From assembly GCA_016617855.1 (NCBI GenBank), contig JAECUM010001154.1:1-64000 (forward strand): a stretch of 64,000 nucleotides of DNA, written 5' to 3'. The notes beneath the pieces were generated by a model. It did no database searches and had not been told where the DNA came from. It saw only the letters and a list, made by a program, of their open reading frames with translations. Made by a program: the position numbers and the translations under genes. The DNA comes from Megalonaias nervosa. Taxonomy: Eukaryota; Mollusca; Bivalvia; Unionida; Unionidae. This document shows, piece after piece, positions 1 to 8,752 of this stretch. Within the stretch, counting starts at the first letter, position 1; every line of letters starts with the position of its first letter.

Positions 1-409
1 AAAAATGTAGATCCACTTCATGACAACATATATCAAATGACAGTATGTTTGATCTCATATGATAAAGAGTCCAGCGTGTCATTGGTTGAAATTAAGTCAC
101 TTGTCGGCCGACAGTTATCATGTCTCCTGAAAATATTGCGTATTCTAAGATGTTGTTACATGATCCCTAATTTCGCATCATATTATCCTTAAGTCCCCAT
201 TGTATTTTATAGCACGTGACTAACAGGTTTTAAATATCTCGTAAATATTTGCAGTTATTGCTTTAACAACTAACTCCAAGAAAATCAGCCTCTTTGACAA
301 GTTACAAGTAAATAACGTTACGGAAGCTTACTGATAATATACAGTGACGTCGAAGGTCTTTGGCAATGAGGCTGCAGGTTTAGGAAATCGTGAACATGTA
401 GTGAATGGG

Positions 410-514
410 GATACTTTAGTATCAATGGGACTTCCACGCAAAATACCCCCTGGGACACTTTGGCGTCACGATTTTTCCGAAAAAAATGGCACACCCTGGG
501 GACACTATAGCGTC
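410..514. promoter_or_regulatory. Triplet of 14-bp near-palindromes in the inverted repeat
   Basis: Three sites of the form GAYACTWTRGYRTC lie at 410-423, 454-467 and 501-514, spaced 44 and 47 bp. They are mirrored in the right copy at about 5478-5582. The first is a near-perfect palindrome (GATACTTTAGTATC). Regularly spaced dyads near the end of a linear element would suit an origin or terminal-protein/replication-factor binding site; that role is inference. Confidence 0.4.
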
Positions 515-735
515 AATGGGAATTTTGTATAGCGACAAGAGGAATGGAACAGGTGGGATGACGTCACGGTACTGGACACTTGTAACAATGTAGCAAGGGA
601 CTGACCTGAATACGCGTAGCTACCACTCTAGGGAGGGACAAATACAATAGAGAGACAGAGACATAGATAAACATATAGATAACACACAGATAGGCAAATT
701 TTGTGAATAAATATCTTTTCGAGGCATATGAAAGT

Positions 736-751
736 GGCCCTGAAAAGGGCC
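736..751 (-). terminator. Histone-type 3' stem-loop after small gene 1
   Basis: Minus strand reads GGCCCTTTTCAGGGCC, which fits the replication-dependent histone consensus GGYYYTTHTHARRRCC at every position. It is preceded by ACCAAA, followed by ACTTTCA, and a purine-rich GAAAAGA lies about 15 nt downstream like a histone downstream element. It starts 14 nt after the stop codon of the gene ending at 766. Confidence 0.8.
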
Positions 752-765
752 TTTGGTTTTGTTTT

Positions 766-1353
766 CTACTTTCTCCAGTTCTTCCACCAGCTTCTTAATT
801 TTCCAATAATTCCTTTCTTCTTCTTCATATTTTCTTCTTCTGGTATCCAGTCTGGATGTCCCATAGCTCTAAATGTTTGCTGTATTTTCATCCAGTTTTG
901 ATTTAGTCTTTCAAACTCTTCTTTTCTCTTTCTGTTTTCTTTCTCCTTTCTCTCTTTTGTCCAGATGTCTTTTATTTTCTTTACCTCTTCTTCCATTACG
1001 TTTTTCATCTTGCCTTCTGCTTTTTTTAATTGTTGTAATCCCCACAAGACAAAAGAACACTCAGTAAAATTTGCTTGGTCTTCTTAAAAACACCTCACTT
1101 GGATTACATTATCACGTGCTTTCTTCAATGTCCCTACTCTTACATACTTTGGCTTTATGAATCCTCTTATTTTTTTCCACCTCCTCTTCTATCATTCCTG
1201 CCACCTGATCCCTGGCTACTTTCAGGCTAGTGACTTGACTGGTCACAAAGTCTTGGCTCTCTGGATAGCTCCATTTTTTTCAAGCCTTTCCACCACCTGG
1301 GCTGCATCCATCATCCAAAAATAGCTGTGTATTAACTGGTTAGACAGTGCCAT
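766..1353 (-). pseudogene. Small gene 1: Lys/Glu-rich coiled-coil protein, broken
   Basis: Starts at ATG 1353 just downstream of a TATA module and ends WWKNWRK at 766, directly before the histone-type stem-loop. The first segment (MALSNQLIHSYFWMMDAAQ...) is followed by a frame change at an A-run near 1285, a helical segment and stop codons near 1110, then an open 80-residue Lys/Glu-rich segment starting MKNVMEEEVKKIKD. The C-terminus is basic and tryptophan-rich. No family is recognised. Basic, helical and short, it could be a core or nucleic-acid-binding virion protein, by analogy only. The 3' part lies in the inverted repeat, so a second copy of that part exists at 4966-5226. Confidence 0.5.
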
Positions 1354-1384
1354 CTTGTGTTGACTAGTCAAGACGGGTAGCTAG

Positions 1385-1450
1385 ACTGACGAGCGTTCCG
1401 CGTTATATACGTTAAGCACGGATGTGAACGAAAACATCCCTTACACTCAC
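1385..1450 (-). promoter_or_regulatory. TATA promoter module of small gene 1
   Basis: The minus strand carries GGGATGTTTTCGTTCACATCCGTGC, then GTATATAACGCGG and GCTCGTCAGTCTAG. The same order of blocks occurs at 2570-2632 and 3305-3362, each just upstream of a small gene start. The spacing from the TATA box (about 1403-1410) to the ATG at 1353 suits a short leader. Confidence 0.6.
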
Positions 1451-1860
1451 TTCACATATTATCTACTATCCACACAAACGGACGCGAATGCATAAAACAC
1501 ACACATTATACTATCCACACAAACGGGAAGAGAAGAAAAAACACACCATATCTGCTATTCACACCAACGAATGAGAATGCATAAAACACACCATATTTAC
1601 TATCCACACAAACGGACGCGAATGCATAAAACATGCACACTATACTATCCACACAAACGGACGCGAATGCATTAAATACACCATACCTACTATCCACACA
1701 AACGGACGAGAATGCATAAAACACACCATACCTATTATCCACACCAACAGACGCGAATGCATAAAACACACACATATATACTATCCACACAAACTGGCAC
1801 GAACGCATACAAACATACCCTTATCTGCTATGCACACAAACGAATGCGAATGCAAACACA
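1450..1860. repeat. Minisatellite, about 55-60 bp units
   Basis: About seven imperfect copies of a unit containing CACACAAACGGACGCGAATGC and ATAAAACACACCATA. It separates small genes 1 and 2. Apparent open frames on both strands here are repeat artefacts. Confidence 0.85.
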
Positions 1861-1962
1861 CACACACACACACATCAGTAAACGAGTGAGTGTTTCTAGT
1901 CACACTACTCCACATTCACACAAATTGGCAAATTGAATAGTCTCTTTTCTAAAGATCTGGTT

Positions 1963-1978
1963 AGCCCTGAGAAGGGCT
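1963..1978 (-). terminator. Histone-type 3' stem-loop after small gene 2
   Basis: Minus strand AGCCCTTCTCAGGGCT. Relative to the histone consensus, the closing G-C pair is replaced by A-U on both sides, so pairing is kept. The flank downstream is AACCAG, then AGAAAAGAGAC about 15 nt away, like a histone downstream element. It begins 5 nt after the stop at 1983. Confidence 0.75.
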
Positions 1979-1982
1979 GTTT

Positions 1983-2533
1983 TTAGAACTCCAAATACAC
2001 CTGGCTAATGATGACATCTCCCAGGCCGGGCACCACACACACAACGACGGCTCCAGTCCAGCTCTCAATTGATTTTTGTTCTTGGAAACGCAGAGGGAGG
2101 TTGATTGGCTTCAGATCCCCAATCTTTAGTTTCTGGGATTTTGAAGACTACCCTCTGTCTTCTTTTCTTTTGTAACCGGGGATGACGCTGCGGATCCCAT
2201 TCTTGCCGCTGTCTCTCCAAGTCCTCCAATGCTTCCTGCTCCCAGTTTTCCATATGAGGACAGCGACTCTTTGTATTGGTGATTGTGGTTGTGGCTGTGG
2301 CTGTCGTTGTGGTGGTAGTGTCTGTGGAGGTGTCCTCACTTCAGCTTTCACCTCACACACAGGTCTCATTATGAGGTGAGGCAGAATCCCTCTCTTCTCC
2401 TCTTCTTTCTTTTCTTCTCCTCCTCTTCAAGCCTGGCTTCTTCGTCTAAAGCCTTGATAGTCAGCTCATCTAGCAACCGCCTGGCATATTCCAGGTACAT
2501 CTGGAGTTCTAGTAGTTTTGTTAATCTGCTCAT
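1983..2533 (-). pseudogene. Small gene 2: charged protein, frame-shifted
   Basis: ATG 2533 opens a helical segment (MSRLTKLLELQMYLEYARR...) that becomes Glu/Lys/Arg-rich and stops at about 2370. Coding then continues in other frames through a Pro/Gln-rich tract (TPPQTLPPQRQPQPQPQ) to a C-terminus GLGDVIISQVYLEF at 1983, right before the stem-loop. At least two frame changes are needed. No family is recognised. Promoter module, N-terminal helix and stem-loop end match small genes 1 and 3, suggesting a duplicated gene module. Confidence 0.5.
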
Positions 2534-2569
2534 TTCGTTGCAGTTGCTACGTCAACGTGGGTATCCAGA

Positions 2570-2632
2570 CTGACGAGCGCTCTGCTTTATATTCGTGGAG
2601 CACGGACGTGAAGGTAAACATCCCCTTTCACC
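2570..2632 (-). promoter_or_regulatory. TATA promoter module of small gene 2
   Basis: Minus strand GGGATGTTTACCTTCACGTCCGTGC, then GAATATAAAGCAGAG, then GCTCGTCAGTCTGG. Aligned block by block with the modules of small genes 1 and 3. Confidence 0.6.
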
Positions 2633-2845
2633 AAAACTTAAAATAACCACAAAAAAAAACCCATGGAACGCGCGGACCTAAAAGAAATACTCACGTTGCC
2701 TTTTCTTACTTACAAACACAGACATACATTATTTGACAAGACAGAGAAAGTAAGTGCTTATAGACACACTTCTTTTTTTTGTAAACATACACACAGAATT
2801 TTTTTGGCAATTTGAATTAGTATGTCTTTTTGAGAGTATTGGGGT

Positions 2846-2861
2846 AGCCCTGAAAAGGGCT
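2846..2861 (-). terminator. Histone-type 3' stem-loop after small gene 3
   Basis: Minus strand AGCCCTTTTCAGGGCT followed by ACCCCA, very close to the classical histone ACCCA flank. CAAAAAGACAT follows about 12 nt further on. Again A-U replaces the G-C closing pair on both sides. It lies 41 nt beyond the stop at 2903. Confidence 0.8.
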
Positions 2862-2902
2862 GGGTTTTTTTTTTTGTTGATGGGAGTAATGTCAATCTTG
2901 TT

Positions 2903-3278
2903 TTACTGTCTAAAATTGCGTCTCCGTCTGGCAGCAGGCGTTCCTATACGATACGGCCTGTTTCTGCGGAAAGAGAAGGAGAACTCCTTGGTGTCTACTA
3001 AACAGTCAACAAAACCTCTGTCTGGTTCTTACTGCTGCTGCTGTTGCTGATGTTGTTGTTGTTGCTGTTCTCCCTGCTTCTGAAGTCTGTACATCTCTGT
3101 CCATTCTTCTTGTTCTTTCTCGATTTCCTCTCTGAAAACCTCTTCTATCAGGTCTTGGGCTATTGATAACATCCTGACATTCTCTATCTCTTCAGGCTTC
3201 GGTATCAGGTTTTAGCCTGACACGATGTAAATTCACGTAAGCTTCGTTCAGCTTGGCTAGTCTAGAAGGCATCTTCAT
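2903..3278 (-). pseudogene. Small gene 3: acidic helix, Gln tract and Arg-rich tail, broken
   Basis: ATG 3278 starts MKMPSRLAKLNEAYVNLHRV. One frame change near 3210 leads into a helical segment (IPKPEEIENVRMLSIAQDL) and a glutamine tract coded by CAA/CAG repeats. An in-frame TAA interrupts, after which the frame continues to a basic tail SFRRNRPYRIGTPAARRRR ending at 2903. The Arg-rich end could bind nucleic acid. No family is recognised. Confidence 0.5.
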
Positions 3279-3299
3279 AGGTTGACGAGTCAACAGTGG

Positions 3300-3365
3300 A
3301 TGACCAGACTGGAGACCGACCCGCTTTATATGGTTCAAACGAGGACGCGATAGAAAACATCCCTA
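3300..3365 (-). promoter_or_regulatory. TATA promoter module of small gene 3
   Basis: Minus strand GGGATGTTTTCTATCGCGTCC, then CCATATAAAGCGGG, then CTCCAGTCTGG. Same block order as the modules upstream of small genes 1 and 2. Confidence 0.6.
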
Positions 3366-3499
3366 CTAGGGTTTTTTGTTAGGTCGAAACGTTATGATAG
3401 TGAAATATCATGGTGAGAGGTAGAGATAATTCAAAGAGCATATATTCACAGTCTTTTTTGAAAACAAATGACAGACACATGTTTTCAAAACACAACATT

Positions 3500-3505
3500 T
3501 TTATT
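3500..3505 (-). terminator. AATAAA polyadenylation signal of the protease gene
   Basis: Minus-strand AATAAA lies about 45 nt after the protease stop at 3551. The protease thus appears to use ordinary polyadenylation while the three downstream small genes use histone-type ends. Confidence 0.6.
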
Positions 3506-3550
3506 CAAAAAACAATGAACCACTAACAATTAACAATAACATCAAATAAA

Positions 3551-4101
3551 CTATTTTTGACAAGGTTGACAACGTTGTGAAATCATGTGAAATTTCCATT
3601 GATGGAAGTCATGAGGCCATTGATGTACACTACGTTTCCTAGCTAAAGACAAAAGATATCCATAATGGTCACAAAACCACCAATCTACTTTCTCATTGTG
3701 TCTAGAAGAGTGACGATCAAAATAAGTCACTAAATATTCTAAGGGATATCCAAGACTGCGTTGATGAAGAAAATACACACAATATTGTCCACACACCATG
3801 GAATCTATGCCTTGTAATTTCACATTATTGTATCGTGTCGTCTGGGCATTTCTTCTCATGAAGTCGATGATATCGTCTTCCAAAGGGGGTAATCCATACG
3901 AATCAAAATGTTCCACACAATCCTCTTGAGGGAAGAACAATGCAACACAATGAGTTCCTGGGAGATGACTGTCGTCCGTGTTGATGACATAAGAGTCATG
4001 GTCTTGAGGTTTGCGATGAGGTAGTTCATCTTTAGCGCACACGACAGGATTTTAAAAAGCAGTATGCGAACTGTTGTTCAAAAGGTAATAAAGTTCCCAG
4101 G
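3551..4101 (-). pseudogene. Adenain-type cysteine protease, one in-frame stop
   Basis: The open part (from about 4042) is 163 residues. It contains G-T-H (His31), E-H-F-D-S-Y-G (Asp47), and Q-G-I-D-S-M-V-C-G with Gln77 seven residues before Cys84, exactly the spacing of the oxyanion Gln and nucleophile Cys in adenovirus protease. The usual Trp after the His is Cys here. An upstream in-frame ATG at 4101 (MDTWELYYLLNN) fits the family N-terminus but is separated by a TAA near 4049. In Polintons and adintoviruses this enzyme matures virion proteins. Length with the upstream part is about 183 residues, near the family norm. Confidence 0.85.
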
Positions 4102-4205
4102 TATCCATACTTTGTTTTGTTGTTTTTTTTTTTTTACAGATAATGATAAGTCATCAATTCAATTCTGACTTTTTGTTTGAAACGCTCTGTCAAGTAGCCG
4201 TTTCT

Positions 4206-4595
4206 TCACCTTATCTCCCAACTCTGGGCTAAGAGAGCTTCGATGCGATAGATCTCCAGAGTAGTCAATGGAGGGTGGGAATGATCACGCAAGCCTTTAT
4301 ACCACTCATGCAACACTACTTCTTCCGAGATGAGACTCCAAGTTTCGTCCAGATACTCGTCCAATTTTTCTTCTTGACTCATCATTAAGCATTTATCGTG
4401 TTGAATTTGACTGGGATGATCGTTTTGACATCCATAACAATCTCTCTTTGTCAACTCCGTAATTTTATCCGCCAGGTGTTTAGCAAAACAGGACACTAAA
4501 TGTTGTTCTGGTTCTGGCCATCTGGACTTGACTACTACCTCGTCCTCTTTGCCTTGGTCTTGGGGTTCTGTTTTCACGCTATCCTCCCATTCCAT
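4206..4595 (-). CDS. Cys/His-rich protein of Polinton-like elements, 129 aa
   Basis: Open frame beginning MEWEDSVKTEPQDQGKEDE. The middle part has C-Y-G-C-x(4)-H-P-S-Q-x(2)-H-x(2)-C, a possible zinc site, followed by an acidic helical region. I recall similar C-Y-G-C...H-P-S-Q proteins beside the protease in F54H12.2-type elements, but know no function. It lies between the capsid C-terminus and the protease on the same strand. The preceding stretch to the capsid stop is short. Confidence 0.6.
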   Translation of the reverse strand: MEWEDSVKTEPQDQGKEDEVVVKSRWPEPEQHLVSCFAKHLADKITELTKRDCYGCQNDHPSQIQHDKCLMMSQEEKLDEYLDETWSLISEEVVLHEWYKGLRDHSHPPLTTLEIYRIEALLAQSWEIR

Positions 4596-4667
4596 TCCAA
4601 AGATTCTCTACCGTTCAATGAGGGGTAGGAGTCTTCCATTGTTTATAATAGTCTAGAATGACTTCGC

Positions 4668-4800
4668 TCAAACTTCGATGGTCTTGTCGAATTCGGCATA
4701 CAAGATGACGTTGACCGTCTCGGTGAGAGCTTCTGCAAACTGAAGTTCCACACGCAGTTGACCAGATTTTATAGGGTGGAAATGTCCCTCGTCGCTGCTC
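4668..4800 (-). pseudogene. C-terminal fragment of the major capsid protein
   Basis: In the frame ending TGA at 4668 the minus strand encodes G-H-F-H-P-I-K-S-G-Q-L-R-V-E-L, then V-N-V-I-L-Y-A-E-F. This closely matches the C-terminal jelly-roll strands of F54H12.2-like capsid proteins. The fragment starts abruptly at 4800, where an inverted copy of neighbouring capsid sequence begins on the plus strand. The rest of the gene is missing here. Confidence 0.75.
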
Positions 4801-4960
4801 GAAGCTACCGGACAACTAGGAACCAACACCAGTCACGGTATTTCGTACGAAGATTATGTAGGAGGTTACACTTTGTGGACCTTTGATTTCACTCCAGACC
4901 AAGGCAGCGACGAGGGACATTTCCACCCTATAAAATCTGGTCAACTGCGTGTGGAACTTC
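4742..4960. repeat. 55-bp inner inverted repeat of capsid coding sequence
   Basis: 4742-4796 and 4906-4960 are reverse complements, separated by 109 bp of capsid sequence read on the plus strand. This foldback marks the inversion that duplicated the capsid 3' region. Confidence 0.9.
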
Positions 4961-5226
4961 AATTAAAAAAAGCAGAAGGCAAGATGAAAAACGTAATGGA
5001 AGAAGAGGTAAAGAAAATAAAAGACATCTGGACAAAAGAGAGAAAGGAGAAAGAAAACAGAAAGAGAAAAGAAGAGTTTGAAAGACTAAATCAAAACTGG
5101 ATGAAAATACAGCAAACATTTAGAGCTATGGGACATCCAGACTGGATACCAGAAGAAGAAAATATGAAGAAGAAGAAAGGAATTATTGGAAAATTAAGAA
5201 GCTGGTGGAAGAACTGGAGAAAGTAG
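4801..5226 (+). pseudogene. Chimeric frame: capsid fragment fused to small gene 1 C-terminus
   Basis: From 4801 the plus strand reads capsid-type sequence (T-N-T-S-H-G-I-S-Y-E-D-Y, then W-T-F-D-F-T-P-D-Q). It runs to V-E-L-Q at 4960 and continues in the same frame into the Lys/Glu-rich protein of the inverted repeat, ending at 5226 before the plus-strand stem-loop. The junction is the inner edge of the inverted repeat. This is a rearrangement product and not a natural domain pair; whether it is expressed is unknown. Confidence 0.7.
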
Positions 5227-5991
5227 AAAACAAAACCAAAGGCCCTTTTCAGGGCCACTTTCATATGCCTCGAAAAGATATTTATTCACAAAATTTGCCT
5301 ATCTGTGTGTTATCTATATGTTTATCTATGTCTCTGTCTCTCTATTGTATTTGTCCCTCCCTAGAGTGGTGGCTACGCGTATTCAGGTCAGTCCCTTGCT
5401 ACATTGTTACAAGTGTCCAGTACCGTGACGTCATCCCACCTGTTCCATTCCTCTTGTCGCTATACAAAATTCCCATTGACGCTATAGTGTCCCCAGGGTG
5501 TGCCATTTTTTTCGGAAAAATCGTGACGCCAAAGTGTCCCAGGGGGTATTTTGCGTGGAAGTCCCATTGATACTAAAGTATCCCCATTCACTACATGTTC
5601 ACGATTTCCTAAACCTGCAGCCTCATTGCCAAAGACCTTCGACGTCACTGTATATTATCAGTAAGCTTCCGTAACGTTATTTACTTGTAACTTGTCAAAG
5701 AGGCTGATTTTCTTGGAGTTAGTTGTTAAAGCAATAACTGCAAATATTTACGAGATATTTAAAACCTGTTAGTCACGTGCTATAAAATACAATGGGGACT
5801 TAAGGATAATATGATGCGAAATTAGGGATCATGTAACAACATCTTAGAATACGCAATATTTTCAGGAGACATGATAACTGTCGGCCGACAAGTGACTTAA
5901 TTTCAACCAATGACACGCTGGACTCTTTATCATATGAGATCAAACATACTGTCATTTGATATATGTTGTCATGAAGTGGATCTACATTTTT
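4960..5991 (-). repeat. Right copy of the 1.03-kb inverted repeat
   Basis: Reverse complement of 1-1032. The inner edge at 4960 abuts a fragment of capsid-protein coding sequence, not the upstream part of small gene 1, so this edge is a rearrangement junction. The outer edge cannot be confirmed because its partner leaves the window. Confidence 0.95.
5241..5256 (+). terminator. Histone-type 3' stem-loop, right-repeat copy
   Basis: Mirror copy of the stem-loop at 736-751, now on the plus strand. It lies 14 nt after the stop of the chimeric open frame ending at 5226. Confidence 0.8.
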
Positions 5992-6585
5992 CATATCTAC
6001 TGAGATAGCCAACTTGTAAAGAAAATTTGCTGTAAAGAATCTTTTGAAAGGTTCATGTGGAGAAATCAACTTTGCGCAATGAATCAGTAGTGTAAAACAA
6101 AGGTAAATAATATTCATTAAGTTATTTGACTTACACAAATTAATTTGAAACAATATTGCTAGATTCCATTACCGACTAAAGATAGTTCTAATCATGGTTA
6201 CAATTAAATTAACAATATAAACAACTTGCATCGTCCATGATGGTTAGAAATCCGAAATAAAAAGGTTTTGGCCCTATAGTCTGTATAAAGATATATATGT
6301 ATATAGATTCAGTTTCTTTCAGGTTGCAGGTTTGATATGACGATAAAACTATGATGATTACATACAGAGTTTAAAAATACAGTGAACAGTAGCAGCAAGA
6401 GAAAGAACAGAATGAAAATTTACAGTTTCCATGCAGTATTTAATGTTCATTCGGTGAGTACCAAATCATTATTTTTGCTGTTGAAAATAAGGGTTTCATC
6501 ACTTAACCTAGTACTTAGTAACTGACTAGCCGAACAAACCAACTGTGATTGTGAAATAGACGTATGTATGTATGTTATTGTTATT
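5992..6585. other. No gene seen
   Basis: AT-rich sequence without a supported gene. It may include outer parts of element A, which cannot be tested because the partner end is outside the window. Confidence 0.5.
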
Positions 6586-6589
6586 GTTA

Positions 6590-6785
6590 TGGGGTTTAAC
6601 GCCGTTTTTCAGCACAAGATAGGCCATACATGGCGGCCAGTATAAATGGTGGAGGAATAACCCGTGTAAATCCCGGAAAGAACCACCGACCCACGATAAG
6701 CTACTGGCAAGCTTTCTCACGTACCCACACTGGCCAAGTCCGAGACTCGAACCCATGCAGACAGAGGTGAGATGGCAGTGATCCG
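6590..6785 (-). mobile_element. SINE-like repeat
   Basis: Contains the GGGTTTAACGCCG motif often seen in molluscan interspersed repeats and, at its right end on the minus strand, a B-box-like GGGTTCGAG next to a tRNA-like head. Boundaries are approximate. Confidence 0.5.
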
Positions 6786-7663
6786 TAACATGTTATTGTA
6801 ATGATGATTTTATTCACTGGATTTGACCTTTTCTCGGAAAATTCAGTTGTCTGTTTTGACCTGATAAACACGCAATTCGATTGCTACACTGTATTTTTAG
6901 CTGACCTAGTTCCTGAACTTGATTCAAAATTGGTAAATACAGAGTGAAAATCACTGGTCGCAATCAAGGTCATACTTAGCTTGCGTTATAGCTCTATTTT
7001 GTAAACAACCATTTTTTATTGAATCTTATAGTAAGATTTGTTCAGTAAAATCAAATTCGTCCACGGCGTACGTGTCATCCGGCCTATGGTCTTACTGCGT
7101 TGTTCAAACTTAGTGACCACGTGAGCCATCATGTGATCTAAAATCGCAGGTTAAAATTGATGTTTCAGAGAGATTTTGGTCAGTCGTATTTTACACCTTT
7201 AGAGCTCAAGGTGTTTTTAATGTTGATGCCAGTTCGATTTAAAATTCTTCTATTGTTTTGGATTTAAATAATTTATTCACCCTGGAAAGTACTTGTGCTC
7301 ATAAAATTTCTTGGACAAAGCCATTTAGTGGAAATTCTTCGGAAATCTAAAACCGGAATATTATTCTTGATTCATAAAATTCAACAAGGAACTGTTGACA
7401 CAACAACACGTTATGGAAGACGTCATCGCCTTCCATATTGGAATTTCATCGGGATTCGAACTTCGATTTATTTAGAACCTTTTAGTGATAGGACTTATAT
7501 TTTTAGATTATAGGATAAATTTTTGGATTATATTCACAAACTGTAAGTCTTTTTTCACAATTTTACCTTTTTTTCTAGGGAAATAAATTGTTCTGTTAAA
7601 ATGTACAAAGCTTGTTGGCTTCACTCTTTTCTTTGTTACTTTTACACGAGCCTACACGTAACA
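6786..7663 (+). mobile_element. Solo-LTR-like repeat, copy 2 (diverged)
   Basis: Aligns with the reverse complement of 36355-37288 over its whole length; shared blocks include ATGTGATCTAAAATCGC and GTCAGTCGTAT. The right end reads CACGTAACA like the other copy; the left end is blurred by the adjoining SINE. AATAAA lies near 7582. See 36355-37288 for the termini. Confidence 0.6.
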
Positions 7664-8667
7664 ATATTGTGTATATCAGAAAGAATTCTCATTATAAATA
7701 TATTATATTGATTATACAGTTGGAAATTATGATCTTGGGCGAGGTACATATATGTTCGCAAGTTCCTTACGTTGTATTTCATTTCGCTATCAATATATAA
7801 CAGTCGAAGCACAATCATATAATTACTTCATCTTTTACAATTGCCATTTTCCTTTCGTTTTGTTAGTAAAACTGCATCACATGGAAAATGCATCTCTGTT
7901 TAACGTGGAGTCAGGAATCATGTCGATTTTTAATGAAGTCGTTCAACATTTCACATCTTAACTTTTAACACGAAGATAAGTTAAATTAAAATGCTGTGAA
8001 ACGTGGAAACTGAAATCATGAGTTAGGTATATTCATTGCACTGTTTGTTAGTGAAGTCGTATGCAATGTCACCGAATTAGTAGAAACCTAATTGGGCTAA
8101 GAGCAAGCAACTCGCTTGGTAAGGTTTCTGATGAATTGGTGTCATTCCGTAGAAGGTCCCCACTAGGCACTAAAGCAAAGGTATATGATATCAAAAATGC
8201 GAGATATTGGCTTAATTGTTTTCGGTTGGTATAATCTTTCAACAGTATAGAGGTTGATGTATTATTTAGATATCTCATTCTAATCATAGATAAAAAATTG
8301 TAGAGGTATGCGAAAGATTTCATTAAATATTCAGCGTACCCCAGATATATAAAATCGCTGAGCAAAATCATTGTTATGACTATGCATTAAGAGTCTGAAT
8401 AATATAGGTGATTGTTTACATCTGGCTGCTATATATTTTGAAACATTAACTTTCATCTACAATATTCGTTATAACTTACGCTAACCTTGAATCAATCTCT
8501 TTAGATCCTTTCTTAGATAATTTTACTGTATTATCGATATCCAAAACCACTCTTTCTAAGATTATTTTACTTTATTATCGATATCCAAAACCACTCTTTC
8601 GTCTTATCAATATATAGAGTAACCAAATAATATGTTAAGCAACTTGTACAGCTAGTCTTAGTTAGAT
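7664..8667. other. No gene seen; short tandem duplication at about 8505-8605
   Basis: AT-rich. Two copies of a roughly 53-bp unit containing TTATCGATATCCAAAACCACTC lie side by side at about 8505-8605, just upstream of the signal-peptide exon. Confidence 0.6.
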
Positions 8668-8752
8668 ATGATCAAAGTTTTGTCAGCTCTTGTCATATTT
8701 CAGATATTGTTAACTGGAGTTTCAAAGACTTCATTTTCAACTGCAGAAATAT
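8668..8752 (+). CDS. Candidate first exon with signal peptide
   Basis: ATG at 8668 opens M-I-K-V-L-S-A-L-V-I-F-Q-I-L-L-T-G-V-S, a good signal peptide (charged start, hydrophobic core, small residues before a cleavage site). Nine residues later it meets a strong splice donor T|GTAAGT at 8753, leaving phase 1. The first FN3 exon downstream begins in the matching phase, so this may be the 5' exon of the same host gene, about 29 kb upstream. That link is inference; other exons would be expected between. Confidence 0.5.

Larger units (their letters stand above)
1..1032 (+). repeat. Left copy of the 1.03-kb inverted repeat
   Basis: Position p pairs with position 5992-p of the right copy throughout. 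I noticed only one mismatch while comparing them (near 621). The repeat contains the 3' part of small gene 1, its histone-type stem-loop, a triplet of 14-bp near-palindromes and a TGACGTCA site near 560. It may extend left of the window. Confidence 0.95.
1..5991. mobile_element. Virus-like element A (Polinton/adintovirus-related), cut by the left window edge
   Basis: The segment is bounded by a 1,032-bp inverted repeat (1-1032 against 4960-5991) and holds a leftward gene set: capsid-protein C-terminus, Cys/His protein, adenain-type protease and three small charged proteins. The protease and the capsid motif (G-H-F-x-x-I-K-S-G) are familiar from animal Polintons and adintoviruses. No polymerase, integrase or ATPase is in view, so this is either a deletion derivative or only one end of a larger element. 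Several genes carry frameshifts or stops, so it is endogenous and decaying, although the repeats are almost identical. The outer boundary cannot be seen because base 1 already lies in the repeat. Confidence 0.75.

Noticed and set aside
344..532. 62-residue frame present in both inverted repeats
   Set aside because: Conserved only because the repeat is conserved; it needs a GTG start and overlaps the dyad array.
1506..1808. 100-residue frame with a repeated Ala-Ser-Val-Cys-Val-Asp unit
   Set aside because: It is the minisatellite read in one frame; the unit length drifts and the frame is not kept.
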